Shown here: positions 10,252-21,179 of the stretch, in pieces | Layout of the letters: each line of letters opens with the position of its first letter | How positions within the stretch are numbered: the first letter of the stretch is position 1 | Assembly: GCA_023014485.1 (NCBI GenBank) | Contig: JAJOZX010012292.1 | Location: 1-64,000 of the forward strand | Length of the DNA stretch: 64,000 nt | Origin: Bathynomus jamesi | Taxonomy: Eukaryota; Arthropoda; Malacostraca; Isopoda; Cirolanidae | Direction of reading: 5' to 3' | The notes under the pieces: generated by a model | Database searches by the model: none | What the model saw: the letters and a program-made list of their open reading frames with translations, nothing else | Told to the model about the DNA's origin: nothing | Program-made: the position numbers and the translations under genes

Positions 10252-10823
10252 TATATTATATATATATATTATATATATTATATATATACCTTCAGCATAT
10301 CTTTTTGGAATCGATTTCAATTCGACGCCCGAACAGTAACCAAAGTAGCAATTTTGGATTCGAGTTTGAATTTAGACTTTTCCAAAGTAATCGGATCCAA
10401 TTCCGGCCCGGATTCCTATCTGGATTTTGGTTGACACATCCGGTTCGAATCTCTCTCTGTGTGAATTCATCTCGTATAACTTAATTAAACATTCCGAATT
10501 TTCTACATGAATGAAACACGTTTTAACACTGTCTGTTTCTCAGTCGATGAAAGAAATTGGAATTGATTCTTAGAGTCGTTTGTCCTAGGTTAAATACCCA
10601 CCAGAAACTTCGAAGGAAAATAAATTCTGTACCTCTATTGCTCCGCCATGCCTGATACGCGGACGTTCGAATTCGGCGCAAATTTTGATCCCGAATCCAA
10701 CACGTAAAAATTATCGGTCATTCTTGATTCCTACTGAGGAAAAATTTCCGATGTTCACTTCATTTCCAGTATATGGGAGACTCTAGTCTAGTTCTGGAAA
10801 AAAAATATATAGATATATATATA
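10252..10823. other. No recognisable gene; (TA)n at both ends
   Basis: The segment between two mariner-type elements. It has (TA)n near 10250-10287 and 10806-10823. The middle has many GATTCGA/GAATTC-like motifs but no frame, inverted repeat or family I can name. Confidence 0.5.
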
Positions 10824-11052
10824 CAGGGTGTCCCATAAGTTCGGTCTCGTAGGAAAATTTCGGAGGCCTTTTCCTCAGGAGTGTAACTCGCTCCCATATT
10901 AGCTATTTTGTGTGACTCTACCTGCAACAAAAAAAAAAGGTCCCAAAACAAGACATATCAATATGAACATTTGTTTCAGTTCTAATGTATTACTTTTGGA
11001 AATTTATTTTAAAATAAATATTCCTATGAGATTGGACTTATGGGACACCCTG
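10824..11052. mobile_element. Mariner-type MITE, TIR CAGGGTGTCCCATAAGT
   Basis: A 229-bp element with inverted ends (CAGGGTGTCCCATAAGT and GGTCTCGTAGGAAAATTT on the left, the matching complement on the right). It is flanked by TA in (TA)n tracts on both sides. No coding capacity. The interior shares sequence (CTGCAAC, A-run, GGTCCCAAA) with the larger element at 29587-31068, so both belong to one MITE family. Confidence 0.85.
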
Positions 11053-11685
11053 TATATATATATACACATACACAATATATACTTCGTAACCCTCTAGAAG
11101 TTCAGGCTCGAGGTTCCACCTCTAGAATTGGCTTGGTGGAGGAGAGAATTGCTTTTTTAAGCTCTCCTCCTTGCATCCAGGTATATAATACATTTAGTGT
11201 ATACAAAAACATGAAAGAAATTAGTAAATTTCTTAATTAGTTATTCTTTAGTGCTAAAATCAAAATAACTTTCGACAGAGTTTCTTGACTGATGTTGAAC
11301 GCTTTAAATTTTAATCCCAGATATTTCAGTTCGAATTCCAGTTACTAAGATTTACGCATTTATGAATAAGATTGTGTTGAACTTATAAAGGCAAAGACCC
11401 TACAAGTTGAAATCCAGTATTTTCAATAGCCCAGGAAAGTCTTGCCTAACTCCCATCACCAACTCGTCAATAGAGAAGTCATTATCAAACTTGAGATTCT
11501 CCATTGTTGTACGGAATCTAACTTCGAAATATTGTGTGTATATAGAATATCACAATATGATCTGCGTATTTTAAAAGTCATTATACATCAATTGAAAAAT
11601 GGGTCTAAGCACGTTTTGATAACTTCTTGTCATTTATTTTTTAATATAGTTTATTAATGATTTTCTTACTCTGTCGTGTACGAAT
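11053..11685. other. No recognisable gene
   Basis: AT-rich sequence after a short (TA)n/(CA) tract. Short frames only, none with a familiar motif, and no repeat structure seen. Confidence 0.5.
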
Positions 11686-12318
11686 CAGAGTTGGAAACGA
11701 GTCACCAACCTTGACCCATGATCTGTCCAGCACTTGATCCGTGACCCATTTTACCCGTGTGATCCGTCCAGTACTTGACCCGCGACCCACTTGACCCGCG
11801 ACCCACTTGACCCGCGACCCATTGACATGGCAAAAATTAATATCACTAAATTATAGGCTGAAATATTGCTAAACTGACTAAAATATTGCTAAATCGCAAA
11901 TATGTGTAAATGTTATAATAATTTTATAATAAGCGAAAATATTTCTGAAGGCATCGTGACTTTGGCTAACTATGTATTTATTTATATATTTATTTTATTT
12001 ATTTGTCTGATTTTACTGCGTTTATGGTGTAATCTTTACTGCGTAACTGCATCTTAGCTTTTAGTGTAAAGCTAAAAAGCTATATGGGTAAGCTACGACA
12101 GACTGATATGTAACTATGACTACAAGCTGTCGACACGCCAAAAAATACGCATTTTTAAAATTCGACTGGAAATTTGTGCCCCACTTAATCGCAGCATTGA
12201 CCCACCTTGACCCGTTCCCGAGTCAGGCGGGTCAACTTCATTACCCACCTCGACCCATCTTGAATTCACTCCCAAGTGACCCGCAGACCCGTGACCCACT
12301 GACCCGTTTCCAACTCTG
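11686..12318. mobile_element. hAT-type MITE with GACCCG subterminal repeats
   Basis: The 633-bp unit begins CAGAGTTGGAAACGAGTCA and ends with its near-perfect complement. Flanking 8-mers GTACGAAT and GTATAAGT match at 5 of 8 positions, as expected for an aged 8-bp hAT target duplication. Both subterminal regions are packed with the same motif: GACCCG/GACCCA repeats at about 11715-11822, including three tandem units of CTTGACCCGCGACCCA, and again at about 12198-12307. hAT transposases bind clustered subterminal motifs, which explains this layout. The middle is AT-rich and non-coding. Confidence 0.75.
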
Positions 12319-12590
12319 GTATAAGTTTAATGTCTGTGTGAGGACCCTTCTGCGATTTTGAATACGTTGTTAATTCCGGTTAAAGACACTTCAGGCGTGA
12401 CAGTTTATTGACAAGTTGAGGTTTTTTTAGGGTTGAATTAAATTAGGTTAGGTTATTGGAGTGTCGAGGAAGTTCATCGTCGACGACATTCCTATAGGCA
12501 TGTTAAACCTTCTCAAAATATGTGAAGTGTGTAGAAGTACTGTACGTAGTTACGAGATGTTTGGTACTAATTTAACTAACTATTCTATAG

Positions 12591-12889
12591 CAGTGACAGT
12601 AGTGTTCCCCAACCGGAGTGCCTAGAAATTTCATCAAAATTGAGAATTAAGAAGCTGCTGAACATATTGACATTTCAAATAATATGATAAAATATTCGCG
12701 AATTATTACATTCATACGGAAACTGCAGACGCTCAGTTTGAAGTTACGTGATATTTTGGGGAGGGAAGGGGGGAGTGGGGAGGTGGGACTGGATGTTGAA
12801 CAGTGAGAGACGAAACTCCGCCGGAGTGCCACGAAAGAGGAACAGATGGCATTGGGGTGCCTTGAGACGGAAAAGGTTCGAAACCAATG
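12591..12889. mobile_element. Possible Charlie-like hAT MITE
   Basis: The left part reads GTGTTCCCCAACCGGAGTGCC. The right end, read in reverse, has CATTGGTTTCGAACCTTTTCC with GGCACCCC further in, which resembles the CAGTGGTTCCCAACC ends of Charlie-like hAT elements. Flanks TTCTATAG and ATTTATAG agree at 6 of 8 positions. The ends are too diverged to be sure. Inside is a G-rich patch near 12758-12785. Confidence 0.4.
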
Positions 12890-13250
12890 ATTTATAGCAC
12901 ACGTTTATACGAGCGTTTTGCATTTACTTTGAATCTTTGTTTTTAAACGTAAGTCTTCAATTTTGAACTGTACAGTCACGATATAATATAATATATAAAA
13001 AAAAAAAGTCGGTCGAATAGCGGACAGAAGTTTTATTAATACTTTTTCTTTTACAGATCCTTCGTCGGTAGCTTAATTAAGTATATATCCATTTAATATA
13101 AATTTGTGTTACAAGAACCTGTTTCTGCGTTTCAAGAACATTTTTGCGGGCTTGCGCAGGTGATGGCACAATAAGCACGCGGTAGACCTATATTGTAACT
13201 TATTAATTTTCAAACGATCGGTTTTTTTTTGGTTTTTTAATTAATTAATA
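12890..13250. other. No recognisable gene
   Basis: AT-rich sequence with A and T homopolymers near 12999 and 13224. It may include the untranslated leader of the family-C LINE whose ORF1 starts at 13315. Confidence 0.45.
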
Positions 13251-13314
13251 GCATGGCACCCCGTCAAGTACTTGCAGTCGCTGTGAGGGGAAATTTGCCG
13301 CTTACGCGTTTACA

Positions 13315-14190
13315 ATGGCTAATAATAATGAACAGTTAGTTTGCAGGTGGTGCTCAAGCATGGAAGTCCTGAGGAACGAGTTAGAACGTGAGAGGGAGGC
13401 CAGAGTGAGGCTTGAAGAAAGCGTGATGCTCCTGACGGCAAAATTAGAATCCCTTGAGACTCCAGTTACGACCCCTCCTGCCTCAGTTTCTACTAATAAT
13501 ATAAATAGTACTAATAGCCCTCTCTCTTCCCCTAGTTCCCAACCCTTCGTTCGAGTGCGTAATGGAGCCCCATTGAAAAAACCTAAGATTTGTCTACCAG
13601 TAATAATAAACTAAGTTTTCTGTTTTAGGTTTCGAAGATGCTGATGAACCGGAAATACAACTCGTTAGCGATTCCATTGTTCGAGGACAGCTCGAGGAAT
13701 TCTGTGGGAGAAACCCTCGTCGTAGGCGCCGTTACTGCTACCCTGGTGCGAGGGTGGAGGATATAACTAATAGTGTTGACCATTTTACAGATGGAACCTC
13801 TGAGGACACAACGTATGTTATTCATGTCGGTACTAATAACGTTTTAAATTCTAGATCGGAAGAGCTGCTGGCTAGGTACAGGGACTTACTAGAGCGACTA
13901 AATGGAAAAACTAATAAGATTGTTTTAACAGGTATACTTCCTCGAATTATCGAACGTAGCGATTTCTACAGCAAGGCGACCTATATCAACAATAACCTAA
14001 AGTCTCTTTGCCAACAGGAAGGAGTGCATTTTGCGAATTTTTGGGACAGTTTCTACAGCAGGAGGGACTTGTTCCTCGGAGATGGACTTCATCTTAATGA
14101 CGTTGGAGCTGCGCGTTTAGGAAGACTATTTCATAATACTGTCTCTTTTCAGGCTGCCGTAACTCGAATGGTCTGGCGTAATTTCCTCAA
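13315..14190 (+). pseudogene. CR1-like family-C ORF1 with coiled coil and well-preserved SGNH esterase domain
   Basis: ATG at 13315 opens a frame with CRWC followed by a coiled coil (ELEREREARVRLEESV) and a Ser/Thr/Pro-rich linker, closing at 13614. One frame shift later (about 13610-13628) the reading continues as an SGNH hydrolase: SDSIVRG block I near 13668 (family A has GDSQIRG), YPGARVEDI near 13739, HVGTNNV block III near 13822, GILPRI near 13930 and DGLHLNDVG block V near 14080. The catalytic Ser, Gly, Asn and Asp-His positions are all present. The SGNH part is open for about 180 codons, longer than in the family-A copies. Confidence 0.75.
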
Positions 14191-14231
14191 ATTTCCCCTG
14201 CGCTCGCGATGGTGTCGCAATTACAAACAAT

Positions 14232-15698
14232 TTGAAGGTTCTATCCTTAAATGCTCGTAGCCTACGAAATAAAATAAACGAATTTTTTTCTTTAATTGCT
14301 TGTAAAGACTATGATTTAATTGTGGTAAATGAATCGTGGCTTAGCACTGAAACACATGACTTTGTAGGGGAGGATCAAATTAGAGGTTATAGACTTTTTG
14401 TTAAAAACAGAATAGGTTGTTGCGGTTATATATAGCCCCCCTAATCAAACAGCTGATACGGACGAAGCGTTATATCGTGAACTAGAGAGAATAATAGGTA
14501 GTGAGCAGGCCTTAGTTATGGGTGACTTTAATTGCGCCGACGTGAATTACGATACAATGCAGGGAGACGCGGAAGGTAACCGTTTAGTTAATTTTTTCGA
14601 GGATAGCTTTCTTATTCAAAAGGTTGGGGAACCTACGAGGTTGGACAGTATTTTAGATTTAGTAATAACTACGGATGATAGGCTAATCACGGATCTTCAA
14701 GTAATAGAACCGTTAAGCAATAGCGATCACAATATGGTAGAGTTTGTCCTCTCAGTAAGTCACTCGAAACCAGCTAACTCGACTAAAATTCCTAACTTCC
14801 AGCACGCAAACTTTTGTAAATTTTGAAATAAATTGTCACACGTCAATTGGGAAAACGTAATGGGGATCTCCAACGCAAAACTAATGTGGGAATCGTTTGA
14901 AACAGTATTTAGGACTATAAATGAGGAATGTGTACCGTACAAAATTAAGGGTGCGAAAGTAAACAAGTCCTTGTGGTATACTTCTAGAGTAGGAGATATT
15001 ATAAAGAGTATAGATAGGGCTTTTAGGCTACATAAGTGCGATAAAGACAATTTGTGGTTACGAAACAACTACATATCTCTAAGGCGTGAAGCGAAAAGTG
15101 TAATAAAAAAGTCCAAGCGCGTTGAAATCTCCATAGCTCGTGACGGCAAAGAAAACCCCAAACGATTCTTTCAATACGTCAACAATAGGAATCTAGTAAA
15201 AAGTGTCTTGGGGCCGTTCAAAAATTTTAACGGAGAGCTAGTTTCTGAAAACCAGGAAATGGCTACCTTGATAAACGAATTTTTTACGTCAGTTTTTACT
15301 ATAAAAAAAGATATAACGAATATCCCCACGGTCATAGACATAATATCTTTTGATAATGGTCAAATTCGTACGAGGATATGCTTAAGGAGTTAAAATTGAC
15401 TACACTCGAGACTAGGAGGCTAAGGGGTGATCTAATCCAGGTTTTCAAAATTATGAATGAGTTTGATAACGTAGATAGAGATAGCTTTTTCGAAATATCT
15501 CAATATAATAGAACTAACTAGAAATAACGGGTGTAAGTTGACAAGTAGAAAGTTCGAGACAGCAGTTGCCAAAAATATTTTTACGCCTACAATAGTAAAT
15601 AGCTGGAATAGTTTGCCGGTAGAAGTAATTAGTAGCACGTCTATAAACATGTTTAAAAATCGATTAGACGCATATGTTGATAGATTGGGTATAGTTTA
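14232..15698 (+). pseudogene. CR1-like family-C ORF2 lacking the whole RT core
   Basis: The endonuclease begins KVLSLNARSLRNKINEF, with VVNESWL and FVGEDQIRGYRLF. It is then cut near 14420 and resumes at PPNQTADTDEAL, GDFNCADVNYD, LDLVITT and SNSDHN. The linker continues past a TGA at 14824 to NEFFTSVF near 15283. At about 15365-15390 the frame stops and the sequence continues directly with the C-terminal domain (LETRRLRGDLIQVFKIMNEF), ending NRLDAYVDRLGIV at 15698. Every RT palm motif, including FADD, is absent: an internal deletion of roughly 1 kb. It therefore depends entirely on other copies. Confidence 0.8.
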
Positions 15699-15890
15699 AG
15701 GTAATAAAATTAAGGCTTTGTGGTTCGGAACCCACGTAAAATTGTAGGTCCTCTCCGCCACTACGGAGGACATGCACAATGCACAATACACAATTACAAA
15801 CACAGTTAGGTAGACCAGCCATGAGTGGATCCTTGGGTCTTTGTTGGTCTGAAACATTATAACATTATAACATTATAACATAATATAGGA
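15699..15890 (+). repeat. Family-C LINE 3' UTR ending in CATTATAA tandem repeats
   Basis: After the stop, a short module GTGGTTCGGAACCCACGTAA followed by TTGTAGGTCCTCTCCG (15721-15760) closely resembles the 3' part of the SINEs at 36.0, 44.1, 56.0 and 43.3 kb. A potential stem AGACCA...TGGTCT follows (about 15812-15850). The end consists of about four 8-bp units of ACATTATA (15852-15885). An 8-bp tandem tail is typical of CR1 and differs from the (CT)n tails of families A and B. Confidence 0.7.
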
Positions 15891-18130
15891 TATGGTTTCA
15901 ATCTTAGCTATAATTTTATTTTAATAAGCTTCACTATTCTGTTTCTTTTAATTTTTATAATTGTAACTTTAATTTAAGCTTTTTGTATTAAAAAATTTTG
16001 CCACTAAAAACGATAAATAAAATTCCGACATGTCTGGAATAAAATAAGAGTAAATATTTGTATATGTATTTGATATTATCGAGTGTGTGTGTGTGTGTGT
16101 GATTATCTTGAATATACAAGAACCATTATAGAAATTGATTTAAAATTTTTAATTTCGGTTTGGAGGAAGGGTGGAAGCAAACCTAAAAACGGAGTCGTAT
16201 CTCCCGCATTTCGTGCGGCCTATTATCACCTCGTTGAAAGGCCCGCGTGCATGTTTCTTCAATTTGCATCGCATTTCCCTTCCTTAAGTGATTTCCATGG
16301 CCAGCACATCTTTAAAGAACTTTGAGCTTAAAGCTTGGAGCTTTAAAAAGACTATGAGCTTAAGCTTTAGCGAGGAAAAGGGGTCTGCTGGGCGAATCCT
16401 CGTGTATAAAGCTTCATTAGAGATGGTTCCAACGCTGTAACTCTCTCTTAACCTAAAGGCGTGGATAAACTAGGAGGAAATATACAAGGGTGAAATAGGT
16501 GTGATAGATATTCTGTTCCAAACTCGGTGTTTTAATGATCTCGTATCATATTTTTTTCATTATTATTACCTTAAATTACCCATTTTCCTACGGTAATTTC
16601 ATATCTGTACTTTGCACATGGATTAATTAACTCGTATCTCATCTTTTAAACACTTACGAAGCTATCTGTGCCAAATATACTTTCGCATAAAGAGTCTATA
16701 TCTAACATAAACAATTATTATGTTTAGCTATGCGAACCCCTATATTTCGTGCTTATTTGAATTTACTTAACATTTCTACTAATATTACGAATAAGGTCGA
16801 ACAAAAAGCTTATCTTATTCACCACATTTTTTAAGAGGCTCCAAATTTAATGTTAATAAATAATATTAAAAAGAAAAACAAGAAGAAATTAAGTAATTAA
16901 ACTAATTTCTAAATAATATTTACGATTTATTAAATTAAATGTTCGATATTATAACAGCCTCACTGATATTTTTGTAATCATTACACTGTAATTTGATTAA
17001 AGCGTTTTTCTTTAATTACGTCTAATACGAGCGTAGATACTCGTAAATACTCTTCATCAATGACAAACGAGACAGACATGCAATAATATTTATTCAAGAA
17101 AAAGAATAAAAATGGCAGAGTTTTATGATATTTTTCAATATTTTTTTTGTACAATTTGTGTTTTATATGGCATTAATATATTCACAGTATTCTAATCGGA
17201 ATATGACGTTAGAAAGCATGGAAGCTTTTTAGGCAGAATTAATGGGATTCGGTTTGTTTATTACATAAGAGAAGTGAACATGGCAAATAATAATAATTAA
17301 CAGTAATAAGATAAAAATTTACAGAAATTTATATAATTTAAAAAAAAATATCAATTGTATATTTATTAGAAAATAAGTGATGCTTAATAAAACCAAGGTA
17401 AATTATGAAATTCAAAGTGATTAATGAAATTAGCTTATTTAAAAGATAGTTATAAAATGGGAACTTAATTACTATGATAATTATGGCAGTAGTGAATTTA
17501 TACATTAGAAGGAGCTATTGAAGTACTCTAGAATGATTTACGAAATACATTTAGTAATGAAGCCTTCCTGATATTTATGGGATTTGTGAAGCCTTCCTAA
17601 TATTTATGGGAATTACATTGCTTTAAAAGTATATTTCAATCCCTTTCATTTCGATCCTTCAGAGTCTAGTGTTTATAATAATGATGTATTTGATGGGGTG
17701 GTGATTGCTCTTTGAATGGGTGATATATGTTGATTTTATTGATAACTTTGAACATATTGACAGCAACACTTCATGAATTTATATGTCATTAAGTTTTAAA
17801 ATATTTTACTCTTTAAACAGTGGGGAAGTGTGACTTTGTCTGCTACCATTATTCGAGATAGTTCGCAGACAACTTTTTATGAATTATTACCAAAGGATGT
17901 TTTATATATTTCTTTGAGTTACCCCATGTTGTAATGCAATATAATAAACGTGGGTAGATGAAAGGAATAATAAAGGGTAAGGAATGTGTTTTGAAAAAGT
18001 TTTCTTTTTAGTTTAAATAATATGAAGAGAAATATTAATATTTTGGATTTTGTTTTGTACACGACTTTTGAAATTTAGTTTTTCGCCTAAATTAATGTCA
18101 ATCACTTTAACCTCATTCACCTTTGCAACA
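15891..18130. other. No recognisable gene; AT-rich with (GT)n and a 30-bp local duplication
   Basis: About 2.2 kb of AT-rich DNA. (GT)n lies at 16083-16102. GCTTTAAAGC-like small repeats (AAGCTTGGAGCTTTAAA) occur near 16320-16370. A roughly 27-bp direct duplication (GAAGCCTTCC, ATATTTATGGG) lies at 17560-17612. Short frames have no recognisable product. Confidence 0.55.
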
Positions 18131-18155
18131 GTAGTAGTAGTAGTAGTAGTAGTAG
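18129..18155 (+). repeat. (GTA)n trinucleotide microsatellite
   Basis: About eight to nine consecutive GTA/TAG units in an otherwise featureless AT-rich stretch. Confidence 0.9.
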
Positions 18156-18299
18156 TTTTTATACGTTTTGTGGTAATCATACAAGACTACTTTGTCAGAT
18201 TCAGTAAAAGTTTATCAGTATACATCCATTTACCCCCATGCCCTAATTGTCTATTCGTTTCATCTATCAGAAAATCTAAATTATGATGAGATTATCCGC

Positions 18300-19290
18300 A
18301 TATTGTAGGCAATTTAACGTGGTTGAGAGATGAAAATCGTTGACGTGAATTAGAAATAGTAATGGCCCGAGAATAGATTTAGCATAAATTATTATCGGAT
18401 AAATTATCTTTTAATCTGATGTGTTCATGACGATTTGACAAACATCATTTGAACCAATCGAGGATATTTGCTCTTATTCTCTCTATGTGAAGTATATTCA
18501 ATCGGATTTCATGCGAAAATGTATCAAATGCTTTTGACAAATCGAGGAAGACTAAGGCAATTTTTTTTTTGCTGTTTAGGTTCTGATACACATTTTCTAA
18601 TAGCATGTTTATGGCATCTTCCGTTGTATGCCCATCTCTAAAGCCAAATTATGTTTTAGTTAAAATATCGTATTTGATTAAGAATTTAGCGAGTTTACTG
18701 TATACAATTTTTTCAAATTTACTTATAGTTGGCAATCGGGAAATGGGGAGATAATTCGATGGCGCGTTTGGGTTTTCCGACTTGCGTACAGGGCATACTC
18801 CGGCTTCTTTTAAACTGTCAGAGAATATACCTTGCGTTACTGATTCATTCATTTGTTCACTGAAGGAGATTGCAATTTCATCCGATGCTAATTTGTATAT
18901 TTTTGCTGGGATCAATTTGAGGTCAGAGTCTTTAATTTTTTGATTTTTTATTTCTAGAGAGAACATTTGGTAGAATTAAATGAAAGCAAAATGAGTTTGG
19001 ATTTGGTTGTGGCGTGTATTGTTGGTAAATGAGTGTCAGTATTTGGAATCGAGGCTGCAGTATTGGAGACTATATTTGCAAATAATTTGTTTAATAAATT
19101 GGCTATTTCTTTGGGATCACTGTAAGAATTCCGTCTTGTGCGAGGCAGGACAAGGGATTTGTTTTCACCTTTTTTGCGTCAATAATTAAATCCTTCAGTG
19201 TTCCATAGCCTTTTGAGGTTGAAATTTTGTTCATCAATTTTTGAACAGTTATAATCTGCCTTTGCTTTTGCCTCTGCCTCTGTATGTTAT
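18300..19290 (-). pseudogene. Jockey/I-like LINE relic: reverse-transcriptase N-terminal half
   Basis: On the minus strand, reading from about 19290 down: DPKEIANLLNKLFANIVSN, then SLKEAGVCPVRKSENPNAPS, a degraded NYRPISLLPT-like motif (NYLPISRLPT), KFEKIVYSKLAKFL, FGFRDGHTTEDAI and FLDLSKAFDT. These are RT motifs 0 to 3 of a LINE unlike families A-C: the AFD region reads LDLSKAFDT, not LDFQKAFDK. Stops and frameshifts are frequent. Only one short frame (18649-18966) is intact. No endonuclease and no FADD motif remain. It is an old 5'- and 3'-truncated copy. Confidence 0.65.
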
Positions 19291-20423
19291 AGTAATTTTT
19301 TAATGTCTGTTCGGTAGTAATATCAGTTTTCCAAAATTTAAAGACAGTATGTTTTCGTTTAATACTCGCAATGCTCGAAATTTTGTTCCAATGTCATGAT
19401 TTATTTTCCGTTATTTCAGTCCAGTCAAAAGCCGTTATTTCTCTTAGGAATTTTATTCGTTATTGTGGCTGTAAAAAATGTTGCTCTTAAAATACGAAAT
19501 AAGAACAGAATTATTCTCAAAACAAGTGAAAGAAAGAAGCCGTTAAATTATAAACTGAGCAAATTAAACAGCCAAAACCCGAGCAAAACGGCAGATAAAC
19601 AGGCAGTGAAATATGCGTCTACAAGAAGAGAAATGATGGAAACGAGAAAGGTAAATCCGGTTAGGTTATTTCATGCTTTAGACCGGACTAACTTTTCGGG
19701 GGAAGATTTCAGTATGTTTTTTTGTTAGCCGAGTTATTTTTATCTATTCACGCTCGTATGAATAGTTGGTCCTTTTATTGCTAAAAGTTTGTTAAAAGCT
19801 ACTATTCATTGTAGTTACCTGACACTTTTATCTAAATCCAAATAGGCCATGTACATTTGTACACTTTCATCTTTATCACTTGTCTCAATGTAAGAGCTGA
19901 GTGAGCACACTACATTCCTTATTGCCACTCTGTGTATCCGCAGCCAGCTGATTTCGGCAGTTTCCTCTGCTCCTTCTACAAACCCTCTTCTGTACCTTGA
20001 AGGTTTATATACCTAAACTAAATAACTAAACTATAAAAAATATTGTAATTTATTTTATTCCTCGGTAATAATTACCAAATTAATTGTACAACGTTTGCAT
20101 ACATTATCTGAAGGATGTATGGGATACAAAAGCTGTTCAGGGTTGAGTGGAGGTTTGACAGACCATATAACTGTATTGTGTAAAGTTTAGTTGATTTGGT
20201 GTTTGGTATGAAAGGAAGGGGGAGAGAGAGAGCAGACAGAGAACAAAATCGGTGGGGCTGAATTCGAATGAAGTGCAAAGAGAGAAAAGAAGAAGAGAAC
20301 GAGTCTTTGATGAAATAGATGATGAACAAATGGATGTACAAAATATCTGACGTATGTAGCGGAGTGTACGAAATGGAGTGAAGAGAAAGACAATTTCATA
20401 ATGAAACTATAACGTAAAGAGTG
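19291..20423. other. No recognisable gene
   Basis: AT-rich intergenic DNA left of the LTR element. A plus-strand frame at 19396-19728 is Lys/Asn-rich with no motif I know. The last four bases (AGTG, 20420-20423) are the left copy of the LTR retrotransposon's target duplication. Confidence 0.55.
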
Positions 20424-20890
20424 TGTAGTGAATACTCTTATTTTAGTTTCAAGATAAATGTTAATTTTACCGTCTTGAATTTCGGAATAGTATAAATTCA
20501 TTTTAAATTAGTTACCCCATTATAATTCAATTGTGAACCACATTAATACTAATTTTATGTATACTATATTATTTTATTGTATGTAAACATAATTAATTAT
20601 ATATCACAATTGTCAGTTAATCATTTATATTCAAATATTTATTTTAATCTAATGCCATGTCCATTTTGCAAATAAATAATAGAAAACCAAAGGTTATATT
20701 TTCCACTTTTGGTACTGTCGCAGTTTCGCCTAACGGACTCAATACGGCTAGTGAGATAATCACTGGTTGGCACTTAACTAGCGGCAGTGCTTATGGCTAC
20801 ATCATCCAGGTTAACCTATACCGGATAGATGCGCTACGGTCCCAAGCCGTAGCTTGCCTAGGCCGACGACGACAACGACATAAACCAACA
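20424..20890 (+). repeat. 5' LTR
   Basis: 467 bp beginning TGTAGTGAATAC and ending AACCAACA, the expected TG...CA ends. It aligns end to end with 24968-25433. Differences are a C4/C5 run, AATTAATT/AATAATT, TTAATC/TTATC, loss of a G in TACTGTCGC and GTTT/GTTTT. Confidence 0.92.
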
Positions 20891-20909
20891 ATTGGTGACC
20901 CCGGAGCTG
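20891..20909 (+). promoter_or_regulatory. Putative primer-binding site
   Basis: Begins within one or two bases of the 5' LTR end and reads ATTGGTGACCCCGGAGCTG, the right place and general form (TGG at the start) for a tRNA primer-binding site. I cannot say which tRNA pairs with it without a tRNA set from the species. Confidence 0.6.
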
Positions 20910-20914
20910 GATTA

Positions 20915-21080
20915 CCCCTTCCACCCGAACGACTAGGACTAGACTGTAATGTCGTTCGTGCCCATCACCCCCTTCACCCGAACGACTAGGACTAGACTGT
21001 AACGTCGTTCGTGCCCAATCACCCCCTTCACCCGAGCGACTAGGACCAGACTGTAATGTCGCTCGTGCCCTCTGCCCCTC
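20915..21080 (+). repeat. Three tandem ~52-bp repeats in the LTR-element leader
   Basis: Three consecutive units share CACCCGAACGACTAGGACTA and GACTGTAATGTCG(T/C)TCGTGCC, with a few substitutions between units. They lie between the primer-binding site and gag. Each unit contains a small inverted pair (CGAACGA/TCGTTCG), so they may form hairpins in the RNA leader. Any packaging or translational role is only a guess. Confidence 0.75.
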
Positions 21081-21179
21081 ACCCCTGCCCGTGCGCTCTG
21101 TGCCTGCGCTCGTCTCAACCTCCACTCCTTCGTTGGGAACTTGTCGTCTTGCTTGTACGTTAGCAAGCATAGGAGAAGA

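Noticed and set aside
16083..16325. 80-codon open frame after (GT)n
   Set aside because: Begins as a translated microsatellite (MCVCVC) and has no recognisable domain or splice context.
20072..20501. Minus-strand 89- and 104-codon open frames left of the LTR element
   Set aside because: Translated Ser/Phe/Leu-rich AT-rich DNA in two overlapping frames; one runs across the LTR boundary, so it is not a conserved gene.
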